Positions 28,082-36,586 are shown, counted from the stretch's first letter. The stretch is DNA of 64,000 nt from Streptomyces sp. NBC_01803 (GCF_035917415.1 NZ_CP109073.1:4262501-4326500), one strand, 5' to 3'. Made by a program: numbers and translations. The notes: generated by a model not told the origin, from the sequence alone.

Positions 28082-28558
28082 ATGCGAGTAGGAATCACCG
28101 GCCACCGGGGGCTGCCGGAGAACGTCGCGGTCCGCGTCCGGGAACTGCTCCGCTCCCAGCTCGTCACCTACGCACCGGACCAACTCATCGGCGTCTCCTG
28201 CATCGCCGACGGCCCCGACGCCTGGTTCGCCGATATCGTGCTTGACCTCGGGGGCCGGATCGAGGTCGTCGTCCCCGCTGTGAAGTACCGGGACGACCTG
28301 CCGGAGTGGCACCACCCCGCCTACGACGAACTCCTGCGGCGCGCGACCCAGATGCACGACACCGGCCTGGAAGAGTCCGACTCACAGGCACACATGGCGG
28401 GAAGCGAAATCCTGGTCGGGCTCTCCGACGCACTTCTGGCCGTCTGGGACGGCAAACCGGCACGAGGCCACGGCGGCACCGCCGACGTTGTCGCCTACGC
28501 ACAGGCCAACGGCGTCCCCGTGCACGTCCTGTGGCCGGATGGCGCGACAAGGGACTGA
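28082..28558 (+). CDS. SLOG-like Rossmann-fold protein, function unknown
   Basis: A 158-aa protein beginning MRVGITGHRGLPE, followed by VSCIADGPDAWFADIVL, a Val-rich strand IEVVVPAVKYRDDLPEWH and a C-terminal KPARGHGGTADVVAYA. A GITGHR start with a later GGT(A/S)D turn is typical of the SLOG/LOG superfamily that binds nucleotide derivatives. It follows the XRE gene by 22 nt, so the two may form a regulator plus ligand-sensing pair. It could instead be an enzyme; I see no proof either way. Confidence 0.75.
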   Translation: MRVGITGHRGLPENVAVRVRELLRSQLVTYAPDQLIGVSCIADGPDAWFADIVLDLGGRIEVVVPAVKYRDDLPEWHHPAYDELLRRATQMHDTGLEESDSQAHMAGSEILVGLSDALLAVWDGKPARGHGGTADVVAYAQANGVPVHVLWPDGATRD

Positions 28559-28611
28559 GCAGCTCTCGACGAATTCATGGGCCATGTCGGCAGGATGGGC
28601 CCCGCACATCA

Positions 28612-28642
28612 TCGATAACGAAACTCGATACGGGACTACACT
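28612..28642 (+). promoter_or_regulatory. Candidate operator and leaderless promoter of the lanthipeptide genes
   Basis: TCGATA occurs twice as a direct repeat (28612-28617 and 28625-28630), followed by TACACT at 28637-28642, a fair -10 element. The ATG of the methyltransferase begins only 8 nt after TACACT, so a transcript started here would be leaderless, which is common in Streptomyces. The -35 region is weak, consistent with need for an activator. Tentative. Confidence 0.4.
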
Positions 28643-28649
28643 CACAGTT

Positions 28650-29885
28650 ATGAGCGCCGAAACCACCGACCAGGCAGCGTACGCGGACTCACTGCGCAAG
28701 AAGCTGATCGAGGAACTACGCGAGAAGGGTGATGTGCGCAGTGACCGAGTTGCCGCGGCCTTCGCGGCGGTGCCGCGGCACCGCTTCACTCCGGGCGCTT
28801 CGCTGGAAGAGGCGTACGCCAACGACTCCGTGATCACCAAGCGAAATGAACGAGGCTTTCCGATCAGCTCCGTGTCGTCGCCCTGGGTGCAGGCCCGGAT
28901 GCTGGAGCTGTCGGGACTCGGTCCCGGAATGCGCGCGCTGGAGATCGGGGCCGGTGGCTACAACGCCGCCCTGATGGCCGAGTTGGTCGGTGAGCAAGGT
29001 GAGGTCGTCAGCGTTGATATCGATCAGGAGGTGACCGACCGGGCGACCGAGCTGCTGGCACAGACCGGCTACGACCGCGTGCGGGTGCTGTGTGCCGACG
29101 GCACCTACGGAGCCGGAAAGCTGGCCCCGGGAAGCGGTTTCGACGCCATCGTGGTCACGGCTCAGGCGCCCGATCTACCGCCGGCCTGGTCCGAGCAACT
29201 CGCCGGGCAGGGGCGGCTTGTGGTGCCGCTCAGCCTTCGAGGTACCCGCCAGGTTTTCGCTTTTGAACACGAGGGCGGGCATCTGCGCAGCCGTGGGCGG
29301 ACCGAGTGCGGCTTCGTCGGCATGCGCGGGGACAACCGCCACGGCGGTCACACCATCGACGTCAGTGGCGAAGACCTGCGGCTGAGTCTGGGCGACGACC
29401 AGCAGGCCGACGCCGAGGCGCTCCGCTCCGCAGTAGCGTCCTCATCACACAGCACCGTGTGGACCGGGGTGACCCTGCGCGGAAACGAGGGCGCCCTGCC
29501 CTCGCTGGATCTGTGGCTGATCAGCACCGTCGATCCCTGTGCGCGGATCTACGCCAGCACCAGGGCTGTGGAACGCGGCTTGTCCGGCTGGACGATCGCC
29601 ACCAGTGCCACGTGGGAGAGCAGCACCCTCGCCTACCTCACGATCCGCCCGAACACCACGGGAGGTCATGACGGCTTCGAACTCGGCGCGCACGCCTGCG
29701 GCCCTGATCGCGTTCTTCTGGCGGAACGACTCGCGGAGCACATCCGTGCCTGGGACAGCAGCGGTTACCGAGGCGCGGTGGAACCGACCGTCCGCGTCTA
29801 CCCGGCCACTACTCCGGAAGACCGGCTCCCTCCTGGACGGGTCATCACCAACCGCTACTCCCGGCTCGTCGTCTCCCTGCCCTGA
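28650..29885 (+). CDS. PIMT-like O-methyltransferase of the FxLD lanthipeptide system (LanS type)
   Basis: A 411-aa SAM-dependent methyltransferase related to protein-L-isoaspartate O-methyltransferase. The N-terminus RVAAAFAAVPRHRFTP and ISSVSSPWVQARMLE are PIMT hallmarks; motif I is ALEIGAGGYNAAL (97-107), followed by VVSVDID. A C-terminal extension of about 180 residues is beyond normal PIMT size, as in the methyltransferases of FxLD lanthipeptide loci. Related LanS enzymes methylate an Asp of the cyclised peptide, leading through succinimide to isoaspartate. It is the first gene of the cluster and is followed by the precursor after 83 nt. The precursor has two Asp-Gly pairs, the favoured succinimide context. 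ATG 28650 is chosen on the conserved N-terminus. Confidence 0.87.
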   Translation: MSAETTDQAAYADSLRKKLIEELREKGDVRSDRVAAAFAAVPRHRFTPGASLEEAYANDSVITKRNERGFPISSVSSPWVQARMLELSGLGPGMRALEIGAGGYNAALMAELVGEQGEVVSVDIDQEVTDRATELLAQTGYDRVRVLCADGTYGAGKLAPGSGFDAIVVTAQAPDLPPAWSEQLAGQGRLVVPLSLRGTRQVFAFEHEGGHLRSRGRTECGFVGMRGDNRHGGHTIDVSGEDLRLSLGDDQQADAEALRSAVASSSHSTVWTGVTLRGNEGALPSLDLWLISTVDPCARIYASTRAVERGLSGWTIATSATWESSTLAYLTIRPNTTGGHDGFELGAHACGPDRVLLAERLAEHIRAWDSSGYRGAVEPTVRVYPATTPEDRLPPGRVITNRYSRLVVSLP

Positions 29886-29968
29886 CGCCACTTTACTGAT
29901 CCTCGTCGACTCCCGGCTCTTGTGCCGGGTGTCTCCACAATCCATCCGTTCAAGGAGCTGCGGAAGCC

Positions 29969-30181
29969 ATGACACCTCAGAGCGCTGCGTCGGCACTGGA
30001 TGACGCCTTCGACCTTGCCCCGGAGACAACCGACCTGTCCTCCATCGGCTCGGCACTCGCCGATTCCGAGCCGTGCACGCAGGACGGCTGTGGACCGTCC
30101 CCCACCACCGGCCCCACCACGGGGTGCGCCGCACCGGACGGCCCGGTGCTGGGCAACGGTGGCGGCTGCAACCTCGTGTAG
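29969..30181 (+). CDS. FxLD-type class I lanthipeptide precursor
   Basis: A 70-aa peptide with AAGGAG 11 nt before its ATG. The leader (about 1-33) is acidic and contains AFDLAPE at 13-19, a variant of the F-x-L-D box that LanB and LanC enzymes of this class recognise; the Asp is replaced by Ala. The core from Cys36 has four Cys (36, 41, 53, 67) and six Ser/Thr (37, 44, 46, 47, 50, 51), ending in GNGGGCNLV. Asp39-Gly40 and Asp57-Gly58 are possible sites of the methyltransferase. Genes for methyltransferase, dehydratase and cyclase flank it on the same strand. The mature product has up to four thioether rings; topology and bioactivity cannot be read from sequence. Confidence 0.85.
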   Translation: MTPQSAASALDDAFDLAPETTDLSSIGSALADSEPCTQDGCGPSPTTGPTTGCAAPDGPVLGNGGGCNLV

Positions 30182-30215
30182 GCCCCAGCCTCGTCTCGCG
30201 TCCCTCTCGCAAGTA

Positions 30216-30248
30216 GCCGTGTGTGGCACGAGCTTCATGCCACACGGC
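30216..30248 (+). terminator. Hairpin between precursor and lanB, likely attenuator
   Basis: GCCGTGTGTGGCA and TGCCACACGGC can pair as an 8-bp plus 3-bp stem with a 2-nt bulge and a 9-nt loop, 35 nt after the precursor stop and just before the lanB ribosome-binding site. There is no T-run. In many lanthipeptide operons a partial terminator at this place keeps precursor mRNA above enzyme mRNA. Confidence 0.55.
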
Positions 30249-30277
30249 GCGTTTCGCTCACAGGAGGAAGACCCACG

Positions 30278-33166
30278 TTGGTCCGCCGTGTGTTCACCCA
30301 CCAGCGGGTGGCCATGGCCCGCATTCCGCTGCGCCCGGTCGTACCCGGCCCAGCCGGGGACTGCGCGGGCCTGCTGGCCGAGGGCATGTTCCTCGCCTCC
30401 CGTTCCCTGTCCCGGGCCGTCGACGCTGAGCAAGCGGCCAACAGTCCACGTCTCGCGGCTACCTGGCGCGCCTATGACATCCGCTCCCGGGCCCGCGCCA
30501 CCCCGCACGGAGTATTCTCCGGCGTCGCCCCCGCGACCTTCACCAGCGAGGCTGCCACGCTCCGTCTCGGCTCCCGGCACCGGACCATCACCACCGTGAC
30601 TCCGTCATGGCTGATTGCCGTGGCAGATCAAATCATGGATGACGAGGAGCTGCTGCTTCGCCTGACGTTGACGTCCAACAACCTGGGCGTGCGGCGCGCG
30701 GACCGGTTGGAAGCCGACCATCCGGCGCCGAACGGCGGGACCGCCCAGCGCAGCAGCGTCCGTGCCACCGACGTATCCGTGTGGGTGCTGGACACCTGCC
30801 GAAGGGGGGCGCCGGCCGAGGAAGTGCTTGGGGGCCTGGCAGCCCGGTATCCGTCAGCGGGTGAGGCCACGATCAACACTGCGGTGCGGCAGATGCTCCG
30901 CGCGGGTCTGCTCCTGGCCGACCTTCTTCCCGCCAACATGCGAGACGACCCGCTCGGCCACCTCCTTGCCCGGCTCCCTGCGTCGGCCACGCTGCGACCT
31001 GCTCTGGAACGCCTGCGAGATCTGCTCGCACGCGCCGATGAGCTGGCCGTCGGCGCGCCGGAACGGCTGGAGCTGCTGCGCTCCGCCCGACAGGCCGCCG
31101 ACGAGATCGTGACGGTCGAACGCCCATTAGCGGTGGACACGCTGGCCGACGCCACCCTCACCCTCCCCCACACGATCGGGCAACAGGCCGCGCAGGCTGC
31201 CGGCATCCTGTGGCGGATCAGCCGGACGCCCCCTCCCGGGGCCCTTTACCACGAGAAATTCGTCCGCACCTATGGGCATCACCGCCTGGTACCGCTGCTG
31301 GAGGTCATCGACCCCGCCATCGGTATCGGTCCGCCCGACGACGCCGACGACATCGGCGCTCAGAGTGACATCGAACCTCGCGTGGCCGGGGTGCTGGCCC
31401 GCCTGCTGGCCGAGGCCACCGCCCGGGGACAGGCCGAGATCACCCTCGACGACGACCTGGCCGATCAGTTGGGGCACACCGCTGGCGCTGTCCCGCCACG
31501 GACGGCGGAGATCCATGTGCGGTTACTTCGCCACGGTGGCCAATTGCGGATAGCGGTTTGCGACATGGGGTCGCAGGATGCCGGTTCGGCCGCCGGGCGC
31601 TTCGCCCACTGGCTTCCCCGGCTCGCGCCGGAGACAGCCGGGCCGGAGGGGCCGATGGTCGCGGAGGTCGTCTGCCGTCCCCGCACCGGGGCGCCCGCCG
31701 CTCTGGCGGTCGAGACCGGCTTCGCCGAATACCGGATCCCCCTCGGCGTTCCCGAACATACATACGATCTGACTCCAGATGAGCTACTGATCGGCACCAC
31801 CGGCCGTCACCTTGTCATGTGGTCCGCCCGGCACGAGCGCCCTGTCATACCGGTGCTCTTCACCCGCCTGACCCGTGATCTACTGCCCCCAGCAGCCCAG
31901 GTCCTGCGCTTGATCGGGCATGCCGGAATCCGGCCCTGGCACGCCTGGTCCTGGGGACCGGCCGGCTATGCCCCCTTCACCCCCCGCGTCCGGTACAAGA
32001 ACACCCTCCTCGCCCCCGCCCGCTGGAGACTCCCGGACGATCTCGTCGGCGCCGCCTCCGACCGTCATGCCTGGGACAAGGCGCTCGCCGCCTGGCGGAC
32101 CGACGCCGTTCCGCCGTCCCCGGATGTCGTGGTGGTCCAGGAGTCGGACCGCCAAATCCCTCTGGACTTACGGCAGAACGAAGACCGCGAACTGCTGCGC
32201 CGCAGCGTGGGACGCGGAGCGCGGGCCGTCACCGAACTCCTCGGTGGCCCTGATGCGGACGGTGCGGTCCTCGACGGGCCGGGCGGTCGGCACGCTGTGG
32301 AACTGGTGGTGAATCTCTCCCGCCGAGACAAGCCTCCAACGCCGCACCGGGATCCGCGTTCCGCACCTCGCCGCCGTGCCACCGTGCACCTTCCGGGCGG
32401 GAGCTGGCTCTCGGCCGCCGTCCCGGTGCCAGCCGAGCATCAAGACCGGGTGCTCAGGCAACTCTATGACGTGCTCGCGCCTGCGGCCGACCACCTCAAC
32501 CGCTGGTTCTGGCTGCGCTACCACACCCCGGCTCTGGGTGATCATCTGCGCATTCGTGCCCACGGCGACCCCGAGGTCATCGCGGTCCACGTCCTGCCGC
32601 TGCTCACTGCCTGGTGCTCCGCACTGGCCGACCGACGGCTCGGGGGCCGGATGGTGCTGGAGCCCTACGAGCCGGAGATCGAACGCTACGGCGGCCCGGA
32701 AGCCATCGGAGCCGCCGAAGAGGTCTTCGCCGCCGACAGCGTATTCGTCGTCCACGGCCTGACCCTCACCACTTCCACGGACGACCGGCTGGTGATCGCC
32801 GCCGCGTCCGCCGCGGACATCGCCCGCACGGTGACCGACCAGCCCCACACGGCACTGCGCGGCCACCAGCTGACCCCCCACAACCGCCGCACCCACGATG
32901 CCCTACGTCCCAGACTGCGTGCAGCGGTTGCCGAGCCCACCTCCCTTTTCCCCACCGTCCTCTCCGCTTCCTGGCGCACACGGCACGGAGCACTGACCGC
33001 CTACCAGGCCACGCTCACCGACCCGCACGTGTCCGCGTTGTGCGCCTCCGACTTGGTGCACATGCACTGCAACCGTCTCCTCGGCTCCGACCCCGCGCAC
33101 GAACGCGTCGCCCGCTCATTGGCCACCGACCTTCTGCACACACAACCTCATGCCCACCAGCACTGA
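30278..33166 (+). CDS. LanB-type lantibiotic dehydratase (full length)
   Basis: A 962-aa class I dehydratase. Such enzymes use glutamyl-tRNA to glutamylate Ser/Thr of the precursor and then eliminate glutamate to give dehydroalanine and dehydrobutyrine. The N-terminal glutamylation domain (1 to about 690) contains SRARATPHGVFSGVA near 73, the R.TP.G motif of LanB. The C-terminal SpaB_C elimination domain (about 700-955) has WFWLRYHTPALGDHLRIRAH and YEPEIERYGGPEAIGAAEEV. The start is TTG 30278, with AGGAGG 10 nt upstream. Three in-frame TTA codons (31127, 31523, 32168) make its translation dependent on the rare bldA tRNA. The lanC start overlaps its 3' end by 17 nt. Confidence 0.92.
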   Translation: MVRRVFTHQRVAMARIPLRPVVPGPAGDCAGLLAEGMFLASRSLSRAVDAEQAANSPRLAATWRAYDIRSRARATPHGVFSGVAPATFTSEAATLRLGSRHRTITTVTPSWLIAVADQIMDDEELLLRLTLTSNNLGVRRADRLEADHPAPNGGTAQRSSVRATDVSVWVLDTCRRGAPAEEVLGGLAARYPSAGEATINTAVRQMLRAGLLLADLLPANMRDDPLGHLLARLPASATLRPALERLRDLLARADELAVGAPERLELLRSARQAADEIVTVERPLAVDTLADATLTLPHTIGQQAAQAAGILWRISRTPPPGALYHEKFVRTYGHHRLVPLLEVIDPAIGIGPPDDADDIGAQSDIEPRVAGVLARLLAEATARGQAEITLDDDLADQLGHTAGAVPPRTAEIHVRLLRHGGQLRIAVCDMGSQDAGSAAGRFAHWLPRLAPETAGPEGPMVAEVVCRPRTGAPAALAVETGFAEYRIPLGVPEHTYDLTPDELLIGTTGRHLVMWSARHERPVIPVLFTRLTRDLLPPAAQVLRLIGHAGIRPWHAWSWGPAGYAPFTPRVRYKNTLLAPARWRLPDDLVGAASDRHAWDKALAAWRTDAVPPSPDVVVVQESDRQIPLDLRQNEDRELLRRSVGRGARAVTELLGGPDADGAVLDGPGGRHAVELVVNLSRRDKPPTPHRDPRSAPRRRATVHLPGGSWLSAAVPVPAEHQDRVLRQLYDVLAPAADHLNRWFWLRYHTPALGDHLRIRAHGDPEVIAVHVLPLLTAWCSALADRRLGGRMVLEPYEPEIERYGGPEAIGAAEEVFAADSVFVVHGLTLTTSTDDRLVIAAASAADIARTVTDQPHTALRGHQLTPHNRRTHDALRPRLRAAVAEPTSLFPTVLSASWRTRHGALTAYQATLTDPHVSALCASDLVHMHCNRLLGSDPAHERVARSLATDLLHTQPHAHQH

Positions 33167-34430
33167 CACCATGGTCGAGCAGGCCGTGGCCGTGGCCCAC
33201 GCCCTTCTCGACCCGGAACGGGTCGCCGCGGCCCTCACCCCGCAGGCCGCCGCAACGCTGTCCGACGGCCTGGCAGGCACCGCCCTCCTGCACGCCTGCC
33301 TGGCCCGTACCAGCCCCGAGTTCACCACCGCAGCCGCGCGACACTGGGAAGCTGCCGCTCGCCTGCGCGGCCACGCGCCACCCAATGGCATCCACACCGG
33401 CCCCGGTGCCCTGGCCGCATCCCTGATCACCGGCTCCGCCTACCTCCCTGACCCCGCTTCCTACCACGCCACCACACGGAAAGCCACCGCCTGGCTGTCT
33501 GCCCGTGCCCAGGGACTCGCCCGCCACCAGAAGCGACGCATGGACAGCGGACAGCCGGGTGCCCCCTGGGCGGTGTACGACGCGATCAGGGGACTGGCCG
33601 GGATCGGCCGCGTCCTCCTGACCGCCCACACCGCCGGGTACCAGAAGGCGGCGGAACCGGGCCTGACCGCCGCACTCACCACCCTTACGGCTCTGATCCA
33701 GACCCGGTGCGGCTCCCGGCCCGGATGGTGGCTTCCGGCCTCCGACCACCCCGAATCCGTCACCGTCCACCCCTCTGGTGCGGCCACCACCGGCCTGGCT
33801 CACGGCATCGCCGGCCCTCTCGCTCTCCTCTCAATCGCCCACACCGCCGGCCGCACCGTCCCCGGGCAGGCCGAAGCCATCCGTACTGCCGCAATGTGGC
33901 TGCTCACCTGGCAAGAACCCACCGGCTCCTGGTCACCATGCATCAGCGGCAACGACCTGGAGAACCCGCCCGATCCAGGAACACGCCGCCTGCCGAGCAC
34001 GAGCGGTAGGCGAAACGCCTGGTGCTACGGCACTCCGGGCATTGGCCGCGCCCTCACTCTCGCAGGCCAAGCCCTGGATGACCCCGACCTGTGCCGCGTC
34101 GGCCGCACCGCCGTCGCTGCCCTGGCCGAACGAGCCCCCGCCCGCTGGGACACCGAAGGTCCCGGGCTGTGTTACGGATCGGCCGGAGTCCTCCAAGCCG
34201 CTGCCCAGATCGGATGCGAAGCGACAGCCCGGCGGGCCGCCGAGTACACCGCTTCCCACCATGACCGCCAACGCCCCTTCGGCTTTCCCCACCTTGAGAG
34301 GGGAACTGCCCACGACAACCCCGGGTTTCTCTCCGGTGCTGCTGGAACCGCCCTGGCTCTCGCCGACTACGCCGGTCTCCTCGCCCCCGCACCGCCCGCC
34401 TCCTGGGGCAGCCTTCTGCTCTTGGCCTGA
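33150..34430 (+). CDS. LanC-like lanthionine cyclase with an altered zinc site
   Basis: A 426-aa alpha-toroid protein that should close thioether rings by adding Cys to dehydrated residues. TGLAHGIAG (His218) matches the catalytic His of NisC and NAWCYGTPG (Cys292) the first zinc Cys. The third motif, normally CHG, reads LCYGSAG (Cys341-Tyr342): the zinc-ligand His is replaced by Tyr through the codon TAC at 34173-34175. C-terminal FGFPHLERGTAHDNPGFLSGAAGTALAL is intact, so the protein is full length. It overlaps lanB by 17 nt; a second ATG at 33171 just after the lanB stop is an alternative start. No transporter or protease gene follows. Confidence 0.88.
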   Translation: MPTSTDTMVEQAVAVAHALLDPERVAAALTPQAAATLSDGLAGTALLHACLARTSPEFTTAAARHWEAAARLRGHAPPNGIHTGPGALAASLITGSAYLPDPASYHATTRKATAWLSARAQGLARHQKRRMDSGQPGAPWAVYDAIRGLAGIGRVLLTAHTAGYQKAAEPGLTAALTTLTALIQTRCGSRPGWWLPASDHPESVTVHPSGAATTGLAHGIAGPLALLSIAHTAGRTVPGQAEAIRTAAMWLLTWQEPTGSWSPCISGNDLENPPDPGTRRLPSTSGRRNAWCYGTPGIGRALTLAGQALDDPDLCRVGRTAVAALAERAPARWDTEGPGLCYGSAGVLQAAAQIGCEATARRAAEYTASHHDRQRPFGFPHLERGTAHDNPGFLSGAAGTALALADYAGLLAPAPPASWGSLLLLA

Positions 34431-34681
34431 CCCCAAGGCCCCCCTGATCTTCCCCGCCACCCGCAGCCGCGGCATGGGGCGGTCCGGGCACTCTCCCGTT
34501 AGCCGGACTCGCCGCGTTGCGCGTGCTCCGGCCGCGTCCGGACCTCCGGCAGTTCCCCCGCCGCGTCAGCGGGTGAATTGCCCCACACAGGCGACGATGG
34601 CCACGGGCAGACCGAGAGTCCCGATGACGACACGCCACCTCTCGCGCGCCGTTCACCGGCCGGTCGTCTCGTCCACCTAAT

Positions 34682-36017
34682 CGCCCATCGCCCCCCTCGC
34701 TTCTCCGGACAGGCCCCAAGGACAGTGCCTCACCGGCCCCCATTGCTGACGAAGCCGAGGGGACGACACGACGCTGAATTCCTTTGGGATTTTCCCGAAC
34801 TCCCAGGGCGGGCAACGCCCTCCGGGTGCGGCGGCCGGTGGGCCGCCGCACCCGGGTGGCGGGAGGTGTCAGACGGCCGCCGCCGCGTCCGCGGCCTGGG
34901 CGTTCAGCGCGCGCTCGACGCCCGCGCGGGACTCCGTGACCAGGCGGCGCAGGGCCGGGCTCGGGTCGGCCGAGGCCAGCCAGGCGTCGGTGGCCTCAAG
35001 GGTGGCCCCGGAGACCTGGACGGCGGGGTAGAGGCCGACCGCCACCTGCTGCGCCATCTCGTGGCTGCGGCTCTCCCAGACGCTCTTGAGCACCTCGAAG
35101 TACCTCTCCGTGTACGGCGCCAGCAGCTCCCGCTGGTCCGTCTGCACGAAGCCGCCGATGACCGCCTCCTGCACGGCGTTGGGCAGCTTGTCGCTCTCCA
35201 CCACCGACGCCCACGCCTCGGCCTTGGCCTCGGCCGTGGGGCGGGCGGCGCGGGCCGTGGCGGCGTGGCGCTCGCCCGCCGAGGTGGCGTCGCGCTCCAG
35301 CTCCGCCGCGATCTCCGGCTCGTCGGCCCGGCCGGTGGCGGCCAGCCGCTGGAGGAACGCCCAGCGCAGCTCGGTGTCGACGGTCAGCCCCTCGATCGTC
35401 TCGCCGCCGGCCAGCAGTGCGGCCAGCAGGGCGAGCTGCTCGTCGGTGCGGGCGGTCGCCGCGAACGCCCTGGCCCAGGCGAGCTGGTGGTCGCTGCCGG
35501 GCGCTGCCGCCCGGAGCTGCTCCAGGGCCGTCGCGGACCAGGTCGCCAGACCCGTCTCGCGCCACGCGGGCGCGGCGTACAGGTCGAGGGCCAGCTTCAC
35601 CTGCCGGTGCAGCGACTGCACGACGCCGATGTCCGTCTCCTTGGTGATCCCGGAGATCACCAGCGACAGATAGTCGCGGGCGGCCATCTCGCCGTCGCGT
35701 GTCATGTCCCAGGCCGAGGCCCAGCACAGCGCGCGCGGCAGCGACTCGGTGAAATCGCCCAGGTGCTGGGCGACCACCGCGGTGGACTCCGGGTCGAGGC
35801 GCACCTTGGCGTACGACAGGTCGTCGTCGTTGAGCAGCACGACGGCCGGGCGGGCCCGGCCCTCCAGCTGCGGCACCTTCGTCAGCTCGCCGTCCACGTC
35901 CAGCTCGACGCGCTCGGTGCGGACCAGGGCGCCGCCGGTCAGCTCGTACAGGCCGATGGCGATGCGGTGCGGGCGCAGCACGGCCTCGCCCTTGGCGCCG
36001 ACGGGCAGCGCGGGGGC
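34682..36017. repeat. Direct repeat copy 1 (pepN 3' part plus downstream spacer)
   Basis: This segment is repeated in the same orientation at 41679-43015. Reading the copies side by side I saw three differences: C/A at 34695/41692, a one-base longer T-run in copy 2 near 41787, and C/T at 35745/42743. Both ends are abrupt: similarity begins at 34682 and ends at 36017, 15 bases short of the Nudix stop codon. The first 187 bases are the spacer beyond the pepN stop; the rest is pepN coding sequence. Confidence 0.95.
34869..36017 (-). pseudogene. 5'-truncated copy of pepN
   Basis: Encodes the C-terminal 382 residues of the aminopeptidase N at 41867-44434, identical over the readable length. The catalytic N-terminal half with GAMEN and HELAH motifs is missing, so it cannot be an active peptidase. 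The frame is open from the Nudix stop codon, with which it is in frame, down to the normal pepN stop. A GTG at 35981 could start a 370-aa C-terminal helical domain by re-initiation from the upstream operon, but a function is doubtful. Confidence 0.9.
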
Positions 36018-36032
36018 GGCCGGCTCTGGGCG

Positions 36033-36575
36033 TCAGCGCAGAGCCTGGGTGACGCGGTGCCGCAGCCGCTCGTCGTGGAGGGTGTCGATCGCCCGCCAGG
36101 CGGCGTCGGTGACTTCCTCAGCTTGGAGCTGGCGGATGTCGGTGCTGGTGCGGAAGAGGAACCGGAAGTCGAAGTGCTGGTGGTCCGGCTCACCCTTGGT
36201 GTCGTTGGCTGGGATGGGGTGGATGTCGATGTGGATGGGGTGGTCGCTGACCGGCGTGACGGCGTCCGCGGGGATGCCGGTCTCCTCGGACAGTTCACGC
36301 AGGGCCGCCTCCCGCAGCGTGGTGTCGGAGATTTCCAGATGGCCGCCGGGCAGGAGCCACTTGTCCAGGGCGAGGTGGTGGATGTGCAGGATTCGCCCGT
36401 CGGGGTCGGCGAGGATCGCCCCGGCGGTCGCGTGGCCGCGGAACTCCTTGCGGGTGGAGATGTCCGCGTGGTCGTCGAGCAGGTCGAGGACGGGGGCGAG
36501 GTCGGCCTTCTCGTTCGGGTGGTCGTTGAGGTAGGCGTTGACCGTCGCGTGGATGTGGTCTGCCGTGATCGGCAA
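36033..36575 (-). CDS. Nudix hydrolase
   Basis: A 180-aa Nudix protein, hydrolysing a nucleoside diphosphate linked to an unknown group. The Nudix region (about 77-101) reads PGGHLEISDTTLREAALREL followed by SEETGI; the REL.EETG core is intact, while the loop ahead of it is the slightly extended variant seen in many Streptomyces paralogues. It is the last gene of a five-gene minus-strand operon and begins 11 nt after the SAHH-like gene. Its stop is followed, in frame, by the truncated pepN. It may clean up a nucleotide by-product of the operon's pathway (inference). Confidence 0.88.
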   Translation of the reverse strand: MPITADHIHATVNAYLNDHPNEKADLAPVLDLLDDHADISTRKEFRGHATAGAILADPDGRILHIHHLALDKWLLPGGHLEISDTTLREAALRELSEETGIPADAVTPVSDHPIHIDIHPIPANDTKGEPDHQHFDFRFLFRTSTDIRQLQAEEVTDAAWRAIDTLHDERLRHRVTQALR

Positions 36576-36586
36576 GGTGGTCTCCT

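Noticed and set aside
34431-34681. Open frames after lanC that might encode an immunity or transport protein
   Set aside because: The frames are shadows that continue from lanC sequence in other frames; no hydrophobic segment or start with ribosome-binding site is present.
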